From NCBI RefSeq assembly GCF_001424105.1, contig NZ_LMQH01000011.1, positions 586,004 through 650,003 of the forward strand: DNA of 64,000 nt, given 5' to 3'. Both the position numbers and the translations under genes were made by a program. Within the stretch, counting starts at the first letter, position 1. Each line of letters opens with the position of its first letter. A model generated the notes under the pieces. The model was not told where the DNA came from. It searched no databases and worked only from the letters and a program-made list of their open reading frames with translations. The stretch is from Chryseobacterium sp. Leaf394. Its GTDB lineage: Bacteria > Bacteroidota > Bacteroidia > Flavobacteriales > Weeksellaceae. Shown here in pieces: positions 43,383-51,263 of this stretch.

Positions 43383-44480
43383 TTATTTCAAAATTTCACT
43401 ACGATTAATAACATAGCCTTCAATTTCTTCTATTTCAATGTTAAATGTATATGAAACGTGAAAATCTATTCGAAGAAAATCGTAAAATTTTGTATTGCCC
43501 GAAACTTCTTCATTGTTATAAAATTTACTGTTTAAGATTTTATAATTCTCATCATAGATAGATGAAGGCATATAGTATTCAACTTCGCAAATCCTTAAAT
43601 TAAAATTTAACTCTAGAAATATTAAATTGGGGTTGTCTAAAATTTTATAATTTAGATAGGATAAATCTTCAATACCTTCTTCAACGTGAAAATTTATCAA
43701 ATTTACAGATGCTAATAATTTCTTAAGCTCAGGATTTCTTCCCGTTATTTCTATTTTCTCTAAATCCGAAAGACTATTGATATAGTGTTCTGTTTCAATT
43801 TCAATAAGGCGTTCATAAGGTTCAATAAGATCCTCACCAATTGTTGCAATATTTATTGCGTGTTTTGATTTATCAATTGTAGATTTTACGAATGAATATA
43901 AATCTTTAAAAACTGAAAATTTATTCTCAATATTATATTCTTTTAAATCTTGTAATAGTTCTTCTTTTAAACCATCTTTTTTGCTATTATAAAAATCAGA
44001 AGAATTATTATTAATAAAAATTATTTCCTCATTACTATTATTAGTTCTAATATATTCTAAAAATGATAACCAAATTAGAGTATCCCTAAATCCTTTGTCT
44101 TGTTCTTGAAAGGGTTTAACTCGCTTGATTGCTCTTTCAACTAAGATAGAATTTGCAATTTTATCATAGTTATAAAAAATTACATTTTCGCATTTCGCTG
44201 TAATAATTTCTTTGAAACTATATACTTTACCATTCAGATCTGGAATTGTAATGTGAAATTTTTTATCAAATAATTTCTGATATTTTTCCGTATGTGCAAT
44301 TAATGAACTGTAAGTTTCGGCAGATATCTGATTCCATTTATTATTAATCTCATTGTTAACAATTTCAGAAATGAGAAGTTTTGATCCTGTATTTGAAACA
44401 AAATTAAAAAGCAATTTGAAGTTAGCATTTGTGACGTGCCAATTATTGAAAAAAATATTTGTGTCTAGGAAGATGATCAT
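43383..44480 (-). CDS. PIN-domain (DUF4935-like) protein
   Basis: This is a 365-residue protein. The N-terminal about 170 residues follow the PIN nuclease order: IIFLDTNIFFNNW (Asp6), LISEIVNNEINNKW (Glu near 38), FRDTLIWLSFLEYI (Asp near 133) and IIFINNNSSDFYNS (Asp near 161). The C-terminal half is unrecognised, strand-rich sequence. PIN proteins of this type are predicted metal-dependent RNases found in toxin or defence settings, and no antitoxin gene is adjacent. It lies beside the IS remnant at 44603 and may have come in with a mobile element. Confidence 0.8.
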   Translation of the reverse strand: MIIFLDTNIFFNNWHVTNANFKLLFNFVSNTGSKLLISEIVNNEINNKWNQISAETYSSLIAHTEKYQKLFDKKFHITIPDLNGKVYSFKEIITAKCENVIFYNYDKIANSILVERAIKRVKPFQEQDKGFRDTLIWLSFLEYIRTNNSNEEIIFINNNSSDFYNSKKDGLKEELLQDLKEYNIENKFSVFKDLYSFVKSTIDKSKHAINIATIGEDLIEPYERLIEIETEHYINSLSDLEKIEITGRNPELKKLLASVNLINFHVEEGIEDLSYLNYKILDNPNLIFLELNFNLRICEVEYYMPSSIYDENYKILNSKFYNNEEVSGNTKFYDFLRIDFHVSYTFNIEIEEIEGYVINRSEILK

Positions 44481-44602
44481 ATCAATTTAACTGCTTTTTT
44501 ATAATTTCTGCTAACGTCAGTCTGTGAAAAAACCCCTGTTAATTACTTTCAAAAGTAGCAAAAACATTTCAATTGTGGGAGATTAAATTCGTATCTTTAG
44601 TG

Positions 44603-44707
44603 ATGCATCATATCACAGGAATTGCCCGTAATCAAATGGTTTTTACGTGTTTGGAACAGAATATTACGAAAGATAATCCGGTTCGTTTTATATATGGTTT
44701 TCCATGA
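44603..44707 (+). pseudogene. N-terminal remnant of an IS1182-family transposase
   Basis: ATG at 44603 gives 34 residues (MHHITGIARNQMVFTCLEQN ... KDNPVRFIYGFP) to TGA. This matches the conserved beginning of IS1182-type transposases, which I know as HITGxxRxQxxFxSLED ... KDNPVRFIDAF. The rest of the gene is gone. Upstream, CAGTCTGTGAAAAAACCCC (44518-44536) may be what is left of the element end. The rest of 44481-44856 shows no other feature. Confidence 0.75.
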
Positions 44708-44856
44708 ATTGAGGCATTTTACTCCAGAATCAAAATGATAATCGCCCCATTGCTAAATTTAGATTGACGTTCTACACAATTGCTTTAGTAAAACAGCGGC
44801 GGTAGTCGAAGTTAGCAAAGCTAGAATTATATAATAGAATTATATAGTTCTCTTTA

Positions 44857-45645
44857 TTAAAAGTTTTTAACAAAGCCAATCCCTACGTTTTTATTCTGAT
44901 AAAAAGGCATAATCATAGTCGCTGACTTTTGATTTTCCCCTCCTATCAAATGATTGATTTTAGGATATAACCAATAGGCTAATTCTGTCGAAAGGATACC
45001 GAAACCTGCTCCCCCGACAACATCGCCGAACCAATGTTTGTCATTCAGCATTCTGTAGACCCCTGTGAAAACAGCTAAAGAATATCCTGAAATTCCCAAT
45101 AAGAAATTGGTGTCCTTGTATTCCCTGAACATAAATTGGGCAGAAGCAAATGCGATCGCAGTATGCCCTGAAGGAAACGAGAGATTGTTGGACTGATCCG
45201 GCCTCTCTTCTTTCACAATATGTTTTAAAGGCACTACAATAGCTGATGTTATCAACATAGAAGTTCCGTAAATAATACTTCTATCTCTAAAATTATGCTT
45301 TCCTTGCACTCCGAAAGCATTTAAACCGTACACCAAAGCAGCAGGGGCAAACTGGGTATAATTATCCAGTCTGATATGATCCGGTTTGTGTTCGTTGATC
45401 TCATCTCTGGTAGAGAAATTCAGCTGTTTAAGACCATTCTCACTTAAACTCCCAACACCATAACCGATCAATGCAGTGGGAATGATCAGTTTTTTATATT
45501 TTAAAGTATTCTTTTCGGTATTTAAAACTACTGTACTGTCTATTTTTATTTCCTGAACCTTGATCGTATCATTATTTTGAGCTTTTCCGAAGACCGATAC
45601 TAATATGAAAAGGCAGCCTGCAGTTTTCTGAAGATAATTGGACAT
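44857..45645 (-). CDS. PAP2-family phosphatase, periplasmic
   Basis: This is a 262-residue protein with a signal peptide (CLFILVSVFGKAQ). The three PAP2 motifs are in order: KHIVKEERP (KX6RP), FPSGHTA (PSGH) and YRMLNDKHWFGDVVGG (R-X5-H-X3-D). Such enzymes remove phosphate from lipids such as undecaprenyl diphosphate, phosphatidate or lipid A. It is the last gene of a run with an HD protein and a TonB-type receptor. It ends with MPFYQNKNVGIGFVKNF, an outer-membrane-like C-terminus. Confidence 0.88.
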   Translation of the reverse strand: MSNYLQKTAGCLFILVSVFGKAQNNDTIKVQEIKIDSTVVLNTEKNTLKYKKLIIPTALIGYGVGSLSENGLKQLNFSTRDEINEHKPDHIRLDNYTQFAPAALVYGLNAFGVQGKHNFRDRSIIYGTSMLITSAIVVPLKHIVKEERPDQSNNLSFPSGHTAIAFASAQFMFREYKDTNFLLGISGYSLAVFTGVYRMLNDKHWFGDVVGGAGFGILSTELAYWLYPKINHLIGGENQKSATMIMPFYQNKNVGIGFVKNF

Positions 45646-45660
45646 TTCTTTTTTTGTGTA

Positions 45661-46257
45661 TTAAAATTCGTTAGGATAATTACTGAATCGGACATTCACC
45701 TCTTTAAATTTCGAAAGGATATTTTGTCCGTATAGTGTAAAATATTGATGATTTGAAAAGAAATCATTGTTCTTCCTCTTCCATTCTTCATCGGTAAAAA
45801 TGAGCCCAAGGTATTTTTCGAACTCCAGTCTTAAAGCTTTTTCATATTGATAATAGTTGGTTTTTGTTAAATGGAACATATCAGCATCACACATCACCTG
45901 ATCCGTTAAGAATGTCGGATGCTGGGGATATTTTGTGGAATCAATGCATTGCAAAACTTGATTGACAAAACTATTTTCACAACCGAAGTTTTCTAAAAAT
46001 GTTTTAGCAATTCTCTTGCTTTCCTCCTCATGACCTTTGTAACAGGAAGCATACCCGCAATCGTGAAACCAAGCTGCAACTTGTACAATACGCATCTCAT
46101 AGTCAGAAAGATGGGTTTGTAAACCAATCTCCCGCACTGCATCAACAACATCGTATGTATGTTCTATATTGTGAAATGTAAGCTGGTCCGAAAGATTTTC
46201 CGACAAAAATAATTTCACATAATTGCTTACAGCTTCTACTAAATTATTCATATCCAT
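45661..46257 (-). CDS. HD-domain phosphohydrolase
   Basis: This is a 198-residue cytosolic protein. The HD metal site is visible as His33 in NIEHTYDVV, His65-Asp66 in AAWFHDCG, His76 in YKGHEEES and Asp124 in VMCDADMFHL. HD proteins hydrolyse nucleotides or phosphodiesters. The substrate here is unknown. It lies 15 bases before the PAP2 gene and 14 bases after the TonB-type receptor, so it belongs to that operon. A signalling-nucleotide role is possible but not shown. Confidence 0.85.
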   Translation of the reverse strand: MDMNNLVEAVSNYVKLFLSENLSDQLTFHNIEHTYDVVDAVREIGLQTHLSDYEMRIVQVAAWFHDCGYASCYKGHEEESKRIAKTFLENFGCENSFVNQVLQCIDSTKYPQHPTFLTDQVMCDADMFHLTKTNYYQYEKALRLEFEKYLGLIFTDEEWKRKNNDFFSNHQYFTLYGQNILSKFKEVNVRFSNYPNEF

Positions 46258-46271
46258 TCTTAAGTTCTCAA

Positions 46272-48698
46272 TTAAAATTTGTAACTATAGCCTAGTCTCA
46301 ACACTTGCGTTTCGTAATAATCATCGCTTGAGTAAGCAAATCCATTTCCCTGGATATTTTTCTTAATGGCCATTGTATTCAGCAGATCGCCGGCATTAAG
46401 GAATATTTCTCCTTTTCCGTTTTGGATTGATTTTTTAATGCCCAGGTCAATTGAAAATCTCGACCCGATCTTTCCCTGCGGAATAATATCCGGAGCCAGA
46501 TAAACGGCGGTTAACTGGGCATCAAAACTTTTGGAAATCTTAAAAACATTGTTCAATTTCACATTTCCGGAAAGGGCTGTTTCCTGATGCGCAGAAAATA
46601 TATTGAGTTTCGGATAAAGGTTCTCTACCGAAAATGCATCGATATGATTTCTGTAAATATTTCCATTGATATTAAAAGAATAGACCTTTGAAACCTTCTG
46701 ATTCAGGATTGTTTCCAGCCCTGAATTATAACTTTTTCCGGCATTTTGAAATACAGCAAAAATCAATGTGCTTCCAGGAACAATACTGGAGATTCTTGTG
46801 ATCGTTCCGTTGGCAAAACGGTGATATAATGCTGAATATAAATAACCACTATCCCAGTTATACTTATGTCCCATCTCGACGGAATTGGTAAATTGCGGTC
46901 TTAGCTGTGGATTTCCTACCTTTATAATTTCAGCGTCATCGTATTTTGGAAATATTCGGATATCAACTTCGTTCGGCCGGTCTACTTTCCTATTATAAAA
47001 TATTGATATCTTGTTATGGTCGTTTAATTTGTAAGCCAATCTCAGGTTTGGAAAAGGCTGCGTATAATGATAGCTGTCACTTTTATAAGTCTGATGATCG
47101 GGGTTGACATCATACTGAATTTTTACATATTCCAGTCTTACTCCCAATTCGGCTTCCCATTTTTCATTTTCAAAAATGTAATTCCCGTAAAGTGCAGGAA
47201 TCAGTTCTTTATAAGTCGCCCCACCTCCCGCGTTGACATCTAATACCGAATTTACACCCGGAATAAAATTCATATCCGTAGGAATGCTTCTGTTTCTCAG
47301 CTTGATCCCTGTTTCAAATCGTCCGTATTTCAGAGGTTTTACATAATCAATATTAAGATCATAAACCTGCTCATCTGACAATAATTTAAAAGCATCCGTC
47401 CCGGTCGAAGACGGCAAATAATTATCATAGAAATATTTTTCGTCTTCTCTGTGGAAAGTATAATTGAATCCAACATTCAATAAATGCCCGGCATCTTTGA
47501 ATTTATGCTGATAAGAAGCCGTTCCCATAACTGTGGTTTTCAGCTCATCCTCCAGAAACTGCCAAAGACGAAGACGCTGAGAAAAATCTGCGTTAAAAAA
47601 TGGCTGATCCCCGCGGTCAATAATCTTTTCGCTTCCATACAATCCTGAAATGGTCAATGTATTTTGAGCATCGATACTCCAGTCGATTCCTGCTTTTGTG
47701 GTGAGATAATTTGTATTTCTGTTTCTTTTTAATTGTGAATTAATGATCGTCCCGTTGTCGTATGTTCGGGTTACAAATTCATTTTTATTCAATGTCTCCG
47801 TATATAAATTATCTGCCTGAAGGAAAATATTGACCTTATCCCTTCTGTAATTTAGCGAAACCGAAGGATTGATTTTTGGCGTGATCGTATATTGAGGTCT
47901 GATCGTGGGAAGATTTTCTTTTCTCACCCAATATGAGCCTGTTCCATATGTGAAACCAACTTTGCCGTTCCAGCCGTCCTGCTTGTTTTTCTTCATAATA
48001 ATATTGATGATTCCAGCATTTCCGTTGGCATCATATTTCGAAGACGGATTGTTAATGATTTTGATCTTATCAATTGCAGAAGCCGGGATATTATCCAATC
48101 CGCTTTGGCTTCCAAAACCTGTCAGAGCGGTTTGTTTATCGTCAATCAGAACTGTTACTTTATCATTTCCACGAAGCTGTACTTTGCCGTCCTGAACGGT
48201 TACGCCTGGAAGATTTTGCATACTTTGCAAAACAGAACCTCCATTTTGGCTGATATTATCTGCGACAGAATAGGTCTTTTTATCAAGCTGATCGCTGATT
48301 TCGTTTTTTTTAGAACCTGTCATAACAACTTCTTCGATTTTTGTTTCTTTATCAGCTTCTTGTTCAAGTTCTATTGGAGGAATCTCTAAAAATTCTGATA
48401 AACTTCCTACAAAAAATGTCTGCCTATGTTTCCGAAATCCCGAAAGCGAAAATTCCAATTGATAATTTCCAGGATTGATTCCTGTTAACGAAAATCTGCC
48501 TCCTTCATTGGTAATTGTTCCTGCTACAAATGCAGTATCTTTTTCTGTTCTTGCCAAGACATTCACATAAGACAAAGCCATTTTGTTCGTTTTATTTTTG
48601 ATTAATCCGGAAATTGTAATTCCTGCAACCTGTGCATAAGCAACAGATGAGTATAATACCGTTATCAAAAAAAGCAATAATCTGATTCTAAACATCAT
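46272..48698 (-). CDS. TonB-dependent-receptor-like outer-membrane protein
   Basis: This is an 808-residue protein with a signal peptide (LLLFLITVLYSSVAYAQ). Residues about 25-110 are a carboxypeptidase-D-like domain (GLIKNKTNKMALSYVNVLAR ... FSLSGFRK). A plug domain follows (VTVQDGKVQLRGNDKVTVLIDDK, SIDKIKIINNPSSKYDANGNAGIINIIMKK). The rest is an OMP_b-brl_3 type barrel. It is not a SusC and has no SusD partner. It is first in an operon with HD and PAP2 genes. A two-half TTTTGAA-type site lies 30 bases upstream, so it is probably controlled by the RR/HK pair at 53.7-55.7 kb. Confidence 0.9.
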   Translation of the reverse strand: MMFRIRLLLFLITVLYSSVAYAQVAGITISGLIKNKTNKMALSYVNVLARTEKDTAFVAGTITNEGGRFSLTGINPGNYQLEFSLSGFRKHRQTFFVGSLSEFLEIPPIELEQEADKETKIEEVVMTGSKKNEISDQLDKKTYSVADNISQNGGSVLQSMQNLPGVTVQDGKVQLRGNDKVTVLIDDKQTALTGFGSQSGLDNIPASAIDKIKIINNPSSKYDANGNAGIINIIMKKNKQDGWNGKVGFTYGTGSYWVRKENLPTIRPQYTITPKINPSVSLNYRRDKVNIFLQADNLYTETLNKNEFVTRTYDNGTIINSQLKRNRNTNYLTTKAGIDWSIDAQNTLTISGLYGSEKIIDRGDQPFFNADFSQRLRLWQFLEDELKTTVMGTASYQHKFKDAGHLLNVGFNYTFHREDEKYFYDNYLPSSTGTDAFKLLSDEQVYDLNIDYVKPLKYGRFETGIKLRNRSIPTDMNFIPGVNSVLDVNAGGGATYKELIPALYGNYIFENEKWEAELGVRLEYVKIQYDVNPDHQTYKSDSYHYTQPFPNLRLAYKLNDHNKISIFYNRKVDRPNEVDIRIFPKYDDAEIIKVGNPQLRPQFTNSVEMGHKYNWDSGYLYSALYHRFANGTITRISSIVPGSTLIFAVFQNAGKSYNSGLETILNQKVSKVYSFNINGNIYRNHIDAFSVENLYPKLNIFSAHQETALSGNVKLNNVFKISKSFDAQLTAVYLAPDIIPQGKIGSRFSIDLGIKKSIQNGKGEIFLNAGDLLNTMAIKKNIQGNGFAYSSDDYYETQVLRLGYSYKF

Positions 48699-48727
48699 AT
48701 TTATTTTGAGACAATATTCTAAAATGA

Positions 48728-48745
48728 TTTTGTAGAAATTTTGAA
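48728..48745 (-). promoter_or_regulatory. Putative response-regulator site before the TonB-type receptor
   Basis: On the + strand TTTTGTA (48728-48734) and TTTTGAA (48739-48745) are direct repeats with an 11-base period. This differs by one base from the site 55705-55722. It lies 30 bases before the receptor start at 48698. Confidence 0.65.
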
Positions 48746-49783
48746 TTACTCCATATCCAACTTGATAAGTTGTTTATTTTTATAACAATAAAATTCATAG
48801 CTGGGCTGTTTCTTGAAAACAAAAACCTTTTCTAATTGAATCGTATCATATTCCTTAAGAAGCAAATTATACTTTCTAAGAAGATGAGGGGGCAATTCAT
48901 CTGAATGAACGGGTCTCTCTATTTCCAGACCGTCATTATAACTGTACTCCAGTACAAGGTCCGTATTTCTCCATGAAATGATGGATTCTTTTTTAACATT
49001 ATTCTGAACAGTGGCAAAAGCAATTTTATCCTGCTTGATAATTTTATCAGAAGTTCCTATCAATAAGGTAATTCCAGAAACAACCATCGCTCCATACCCT
49101 ATTTTTCTAAAAATATGTTCACTTAGGTAAGGAAGAATATATTTAACGGTATAGGATGAAATTATCGTCGCAACCGCGATCGCCAAACCTAACCATAAAG
49201 CTGTCTGGGAATATAATCCCAATACGATGTAGATAATCAGTTTTATAAGATGGAGGAAGACCTCATTGGCAGCTCTTGTTGCGACTATCTCTTCTTTCTT
49301 TAGTCCGAATTTTAAATAAAAACGGTTGAATAAAAGACCGATTGCACCGGTAATCCCTGAGACAAAACCTGCAAGAAAACCAACTATAGCCAAAACAAAT
49401 TTGTGATATGGCTTTTCTTCTAATTCTTCTGTCTCTTTAGATTTAAAAACCTGAGGCAAATTGGCCACAAGAAATAAGGCAACGATCAACTGTAAATAAT
49501 TGGGATTAATATACTTAATAAGATAAGCACCCAATAAGACCCCAAGAATTGAAAATGGAACAAACCAAATGAAAATTTTCCAGTTGATATGTTTTTTAAA
49601 GACAGCGATCCTTGAAACAGAACTTGTAAAAGTACCGATAGTCAGTGAAAAAGGAACTACTGAACTAGGCAGTAACAAGTTGAGGATTGGGATGAGGATA
49701 AGGCTCGCTCCCCCACCACAAATGGAGCTGAGCCAAAAAGCTAAAATAGTTCCTGAGAACAAAAGCAAAATTTTTAAAACCAT
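48746..49783 (-). CDS. TauE/SafE (TSUP) family permease
   Basis: This is a 345-residue membrane protein with about eight spans in residues 1-255. TSUP features include the opening FWLSSICGGGASLILIPILN and the repeat GFLAGFVSGITGAIGLLFNRFYLKFG. The last about 80 residues (VQNNVKKESIISWRNTDLVLEYSYNDG ... QLIKLDME) form a soluble extension unusual for the family. TSUP proteins move sulfite, sulfonates or other small anions; the substrate is not evident. It has its own putative response-regulator site upstream at 49840-49857. Confidence 0.87.
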   Translation of the reverse strand: MVLKILLLFSGTILAFWLSSICGGGASLILIPILNLLLPSSVVPFSLTIGTFTSSVSRIAVFKKHINWKIFIWFVPFSILGVLLGAYLIKYINPNYLQLIVALFLVANLPQVFKSKETEELEEKPYHKFVLAIVGFLAGFVSGITGAIGLLFNRFYLKFGLKKEEIVATRAANEVFLHLIKLIIYIVLGLYSQTALWLGLAIAVATIISSYTVKYILPYLSEHIFRKIGYGAMVVSGITLLIGTSDKIIKQDKIAFATVQNNVKKESIISWRNTDLVLEYSYNDGLEIERPVHSDELPPHLLRKYNLLLKEYDTIQLEKVFVFKKQPSYEFYCYKNKQLIKLDME

Positions 49784-49839
49784 ATTCTCAATAAAAGATT
49801 ACACATTGTCATATTTTACAATACAAAGGTGAATCTCGA

Positions 49840-49857
49840 TTTGGAAGATATTTTGAA
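49840..49857 (-). promoter_or_regulatory. Putative response-regulator site before the TSUP permease
   Basis: TTTGGAA (49840-49846) and TTTTGAA (49851-49857) have the same 11-base period as the other sites, with one mismatch in the first half. It lies 57 bases before the permease start at 49783. Confidence 0.6.
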
Positions 49858-49865
49858 TTTTTGTT

Positions 49866-50531
49866 TCAGATTTCAGAAACATTTTTTTCTTTTTCAATAT
49901 AAAAATAACCCATAATCAAAACGATGAATACCCCCAAAACAAATGCACCTAAAACATCAGTAAACCAATGGGCACCAAGATAAACCCGAGAGACCGACCC
50001 AAAGAAAATAACTGAAAGGCAAGTGGCAATAAGAAATAATTTTATCTTGTTTTTAATGGCTTTAGAACGAAGAATAATCAATATCAAAGCTCCACAAAAT
50101 ACGGTGTAAAACAAAACGTGACCACTGGGAAAACTTTGGAATTTCGTTTCTTCCAAAAGCACGACCAGATCTTTGGAAGGCCGAGGACGGTTCACAAGCA
50201 TTTTCAGTCCTAATCCCAGAATGCTGGATAAAAGCGTTGATAAGATCAATACAGCTTCTCTTTTAAATTTGAAGATGAATAACGAAAATGAACTTAAGAT
50301 CACAATGGCACCTGCCGTTAAAGGCTGGCCAAACCAGCTGATCCAGATCATTATCTTATTGAGAAGCGGGGTCTGTTTCTCTTGTATTTCTTCAGATATA
50401 TGAATGTCCAGAAATTCGGGCGGTGCTACAAAAACAAAGACCGCCAGCACTATAAATATGACCAGAAGTGTTATTAATGTAGACTTAAATAAAAGTCTCT
50501 CATTGTTTTTTAGAAAAATGGTCAATCTCAT
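49866..50531 (-). CDS. PAP2-family membrane phosphatase
   Basis: This is a 221-residue integral membrane protein with about six spans. The motifs are KMLVNRPRP, FPSGHVLFY and SRVYLGAHWFTDVLG, with all catalytic residues present. It probably dephosphorylates a lipid at the periplasmic face (undecaprenyl diphosphate, phosphatidate or lipid A). It is separated by 122 bases from the next PAP2 gene upstream. That gap holds a single half-site-like AATTTTGAATTT near 50577 but no gene. Confidence 0.9.
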   Translation of the reverse strand: MRLTIFLKNNERLLFKSTLITLLVIFIVLAVFVFVAPPEFLDIHISEEIQEKQTPLLNKIMIWISWFGQPLTAGAIVILSSFSLFIFKFKREAVLILSTLLSSILGLGLKMLVNRPRPSKDLVVLLEETKFQSFPSGHVLFYTVFCGALILIILRSKAIKNKIKLFLIATCLSVIFFGSVSRVYLGAHWFTDVLGAFVLGVFIVLIMGYFYIEKEKNVSEI

Positions 50532-50653
50532 TACAAAGGAATTTATAAGTACAAAACAACAGTATGAATCTGAATTAATTTTGAATTTAAAACCCCTGGA
50601 AAACTATGTGAATAATAATTCTAAATTAAAAGTTGGTTATGATCAGATTAAAA

Positions 50654-51250
50654 TCAATCCTCCTGGTTAATATTAAGATCTTTATTCTTAAAAAATATTT
50701 TGAATAAAATCCAGATAAGGCTTCCGGACACAATACCAACAATCGCCCCGCCAATAACATCAAAGGGGTAATGCACGCCATTGTATACCCTGCTGTAGGA
50801 AACGAATAAAGCCCATAAAAGCAAAATTATTTTCAGCCAATTGTATCTCGAAGGCAATAAAAAGAAAAGAAATGTGATGAGCCCAAATGCGTTGGCACTG
50901 TGAGACGACACAAAACCGAAATTTCCTCCCGCCCCTGCCTTGCTTAAGTGGATTAAATGAATCAATGATGGATCGTGTGAAGGGCGCAACCGTTTCGCAA
51001 GATTCTTAATCAACCCTGAAGCGGTCTGATCACACAATGTTATTGTAACAGCAATTGCAACAACAATATAAATGCTGAATTTTTTATAAATCCTGATTAA
51101 AAAAAATAATAAAATTGCATAGAATGGAATCCAGAATAGTTTATCGCTCGCCCAGTACATTAGGGTGTCAAAAAAAACATTGTGATTTCCGTTGATCATC
51201 AGAAATACTTTCGTGTCAAACTGTTTTAAACTCTCGATCAATAATCCCAT
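50654..51250 (-). CDS. PAP2-family membrane phosphatase with an SSHS motif
   Basis: This is a 198-residue membrane protein with about five or six spans. Motif 1 is KNLAKRLRP, motif 3 is SRVYNGVHYPFDVIGG, and motif 2 reads FVSSHSANAFG instead of PSGH. The SSHS form is common in Bacteroidota PAP2 proteins, among which are lipid A phosphatases of LpxE/LpxF type, so lipid A is a good candidate substrate. It starts 13 bases after the LtaS-like gene, so the two are likely co-transcribed. Confidence 0.88.
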   Translation of the reverse strand: MGLLIESLKQFDTKVFLMINGNHNVFFDTLMYWASDKLFWIPFYAILLFFLIRIYKKFSIYIVVAIAVTITLCDQTASGLIKNLAKRLRPSHDPSLIHLIHLSKAGAGGNFGFVSSHSANAFGLITFLFFLLPSRYNWLKIILLLWALFVSYSRVYNGVHYPFDVIGGAIVGIVSGSLIWILFKIFFKNKDLNINQED

Positions 51251-51263
51251 AATTATTAAAATT

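Noticed and set aside
44857..51250. Insertion-sequence or duplication origin of the three PAP2 genes
   Set aside because: Their motifs and lengths differ too much to be recent copies of each other.
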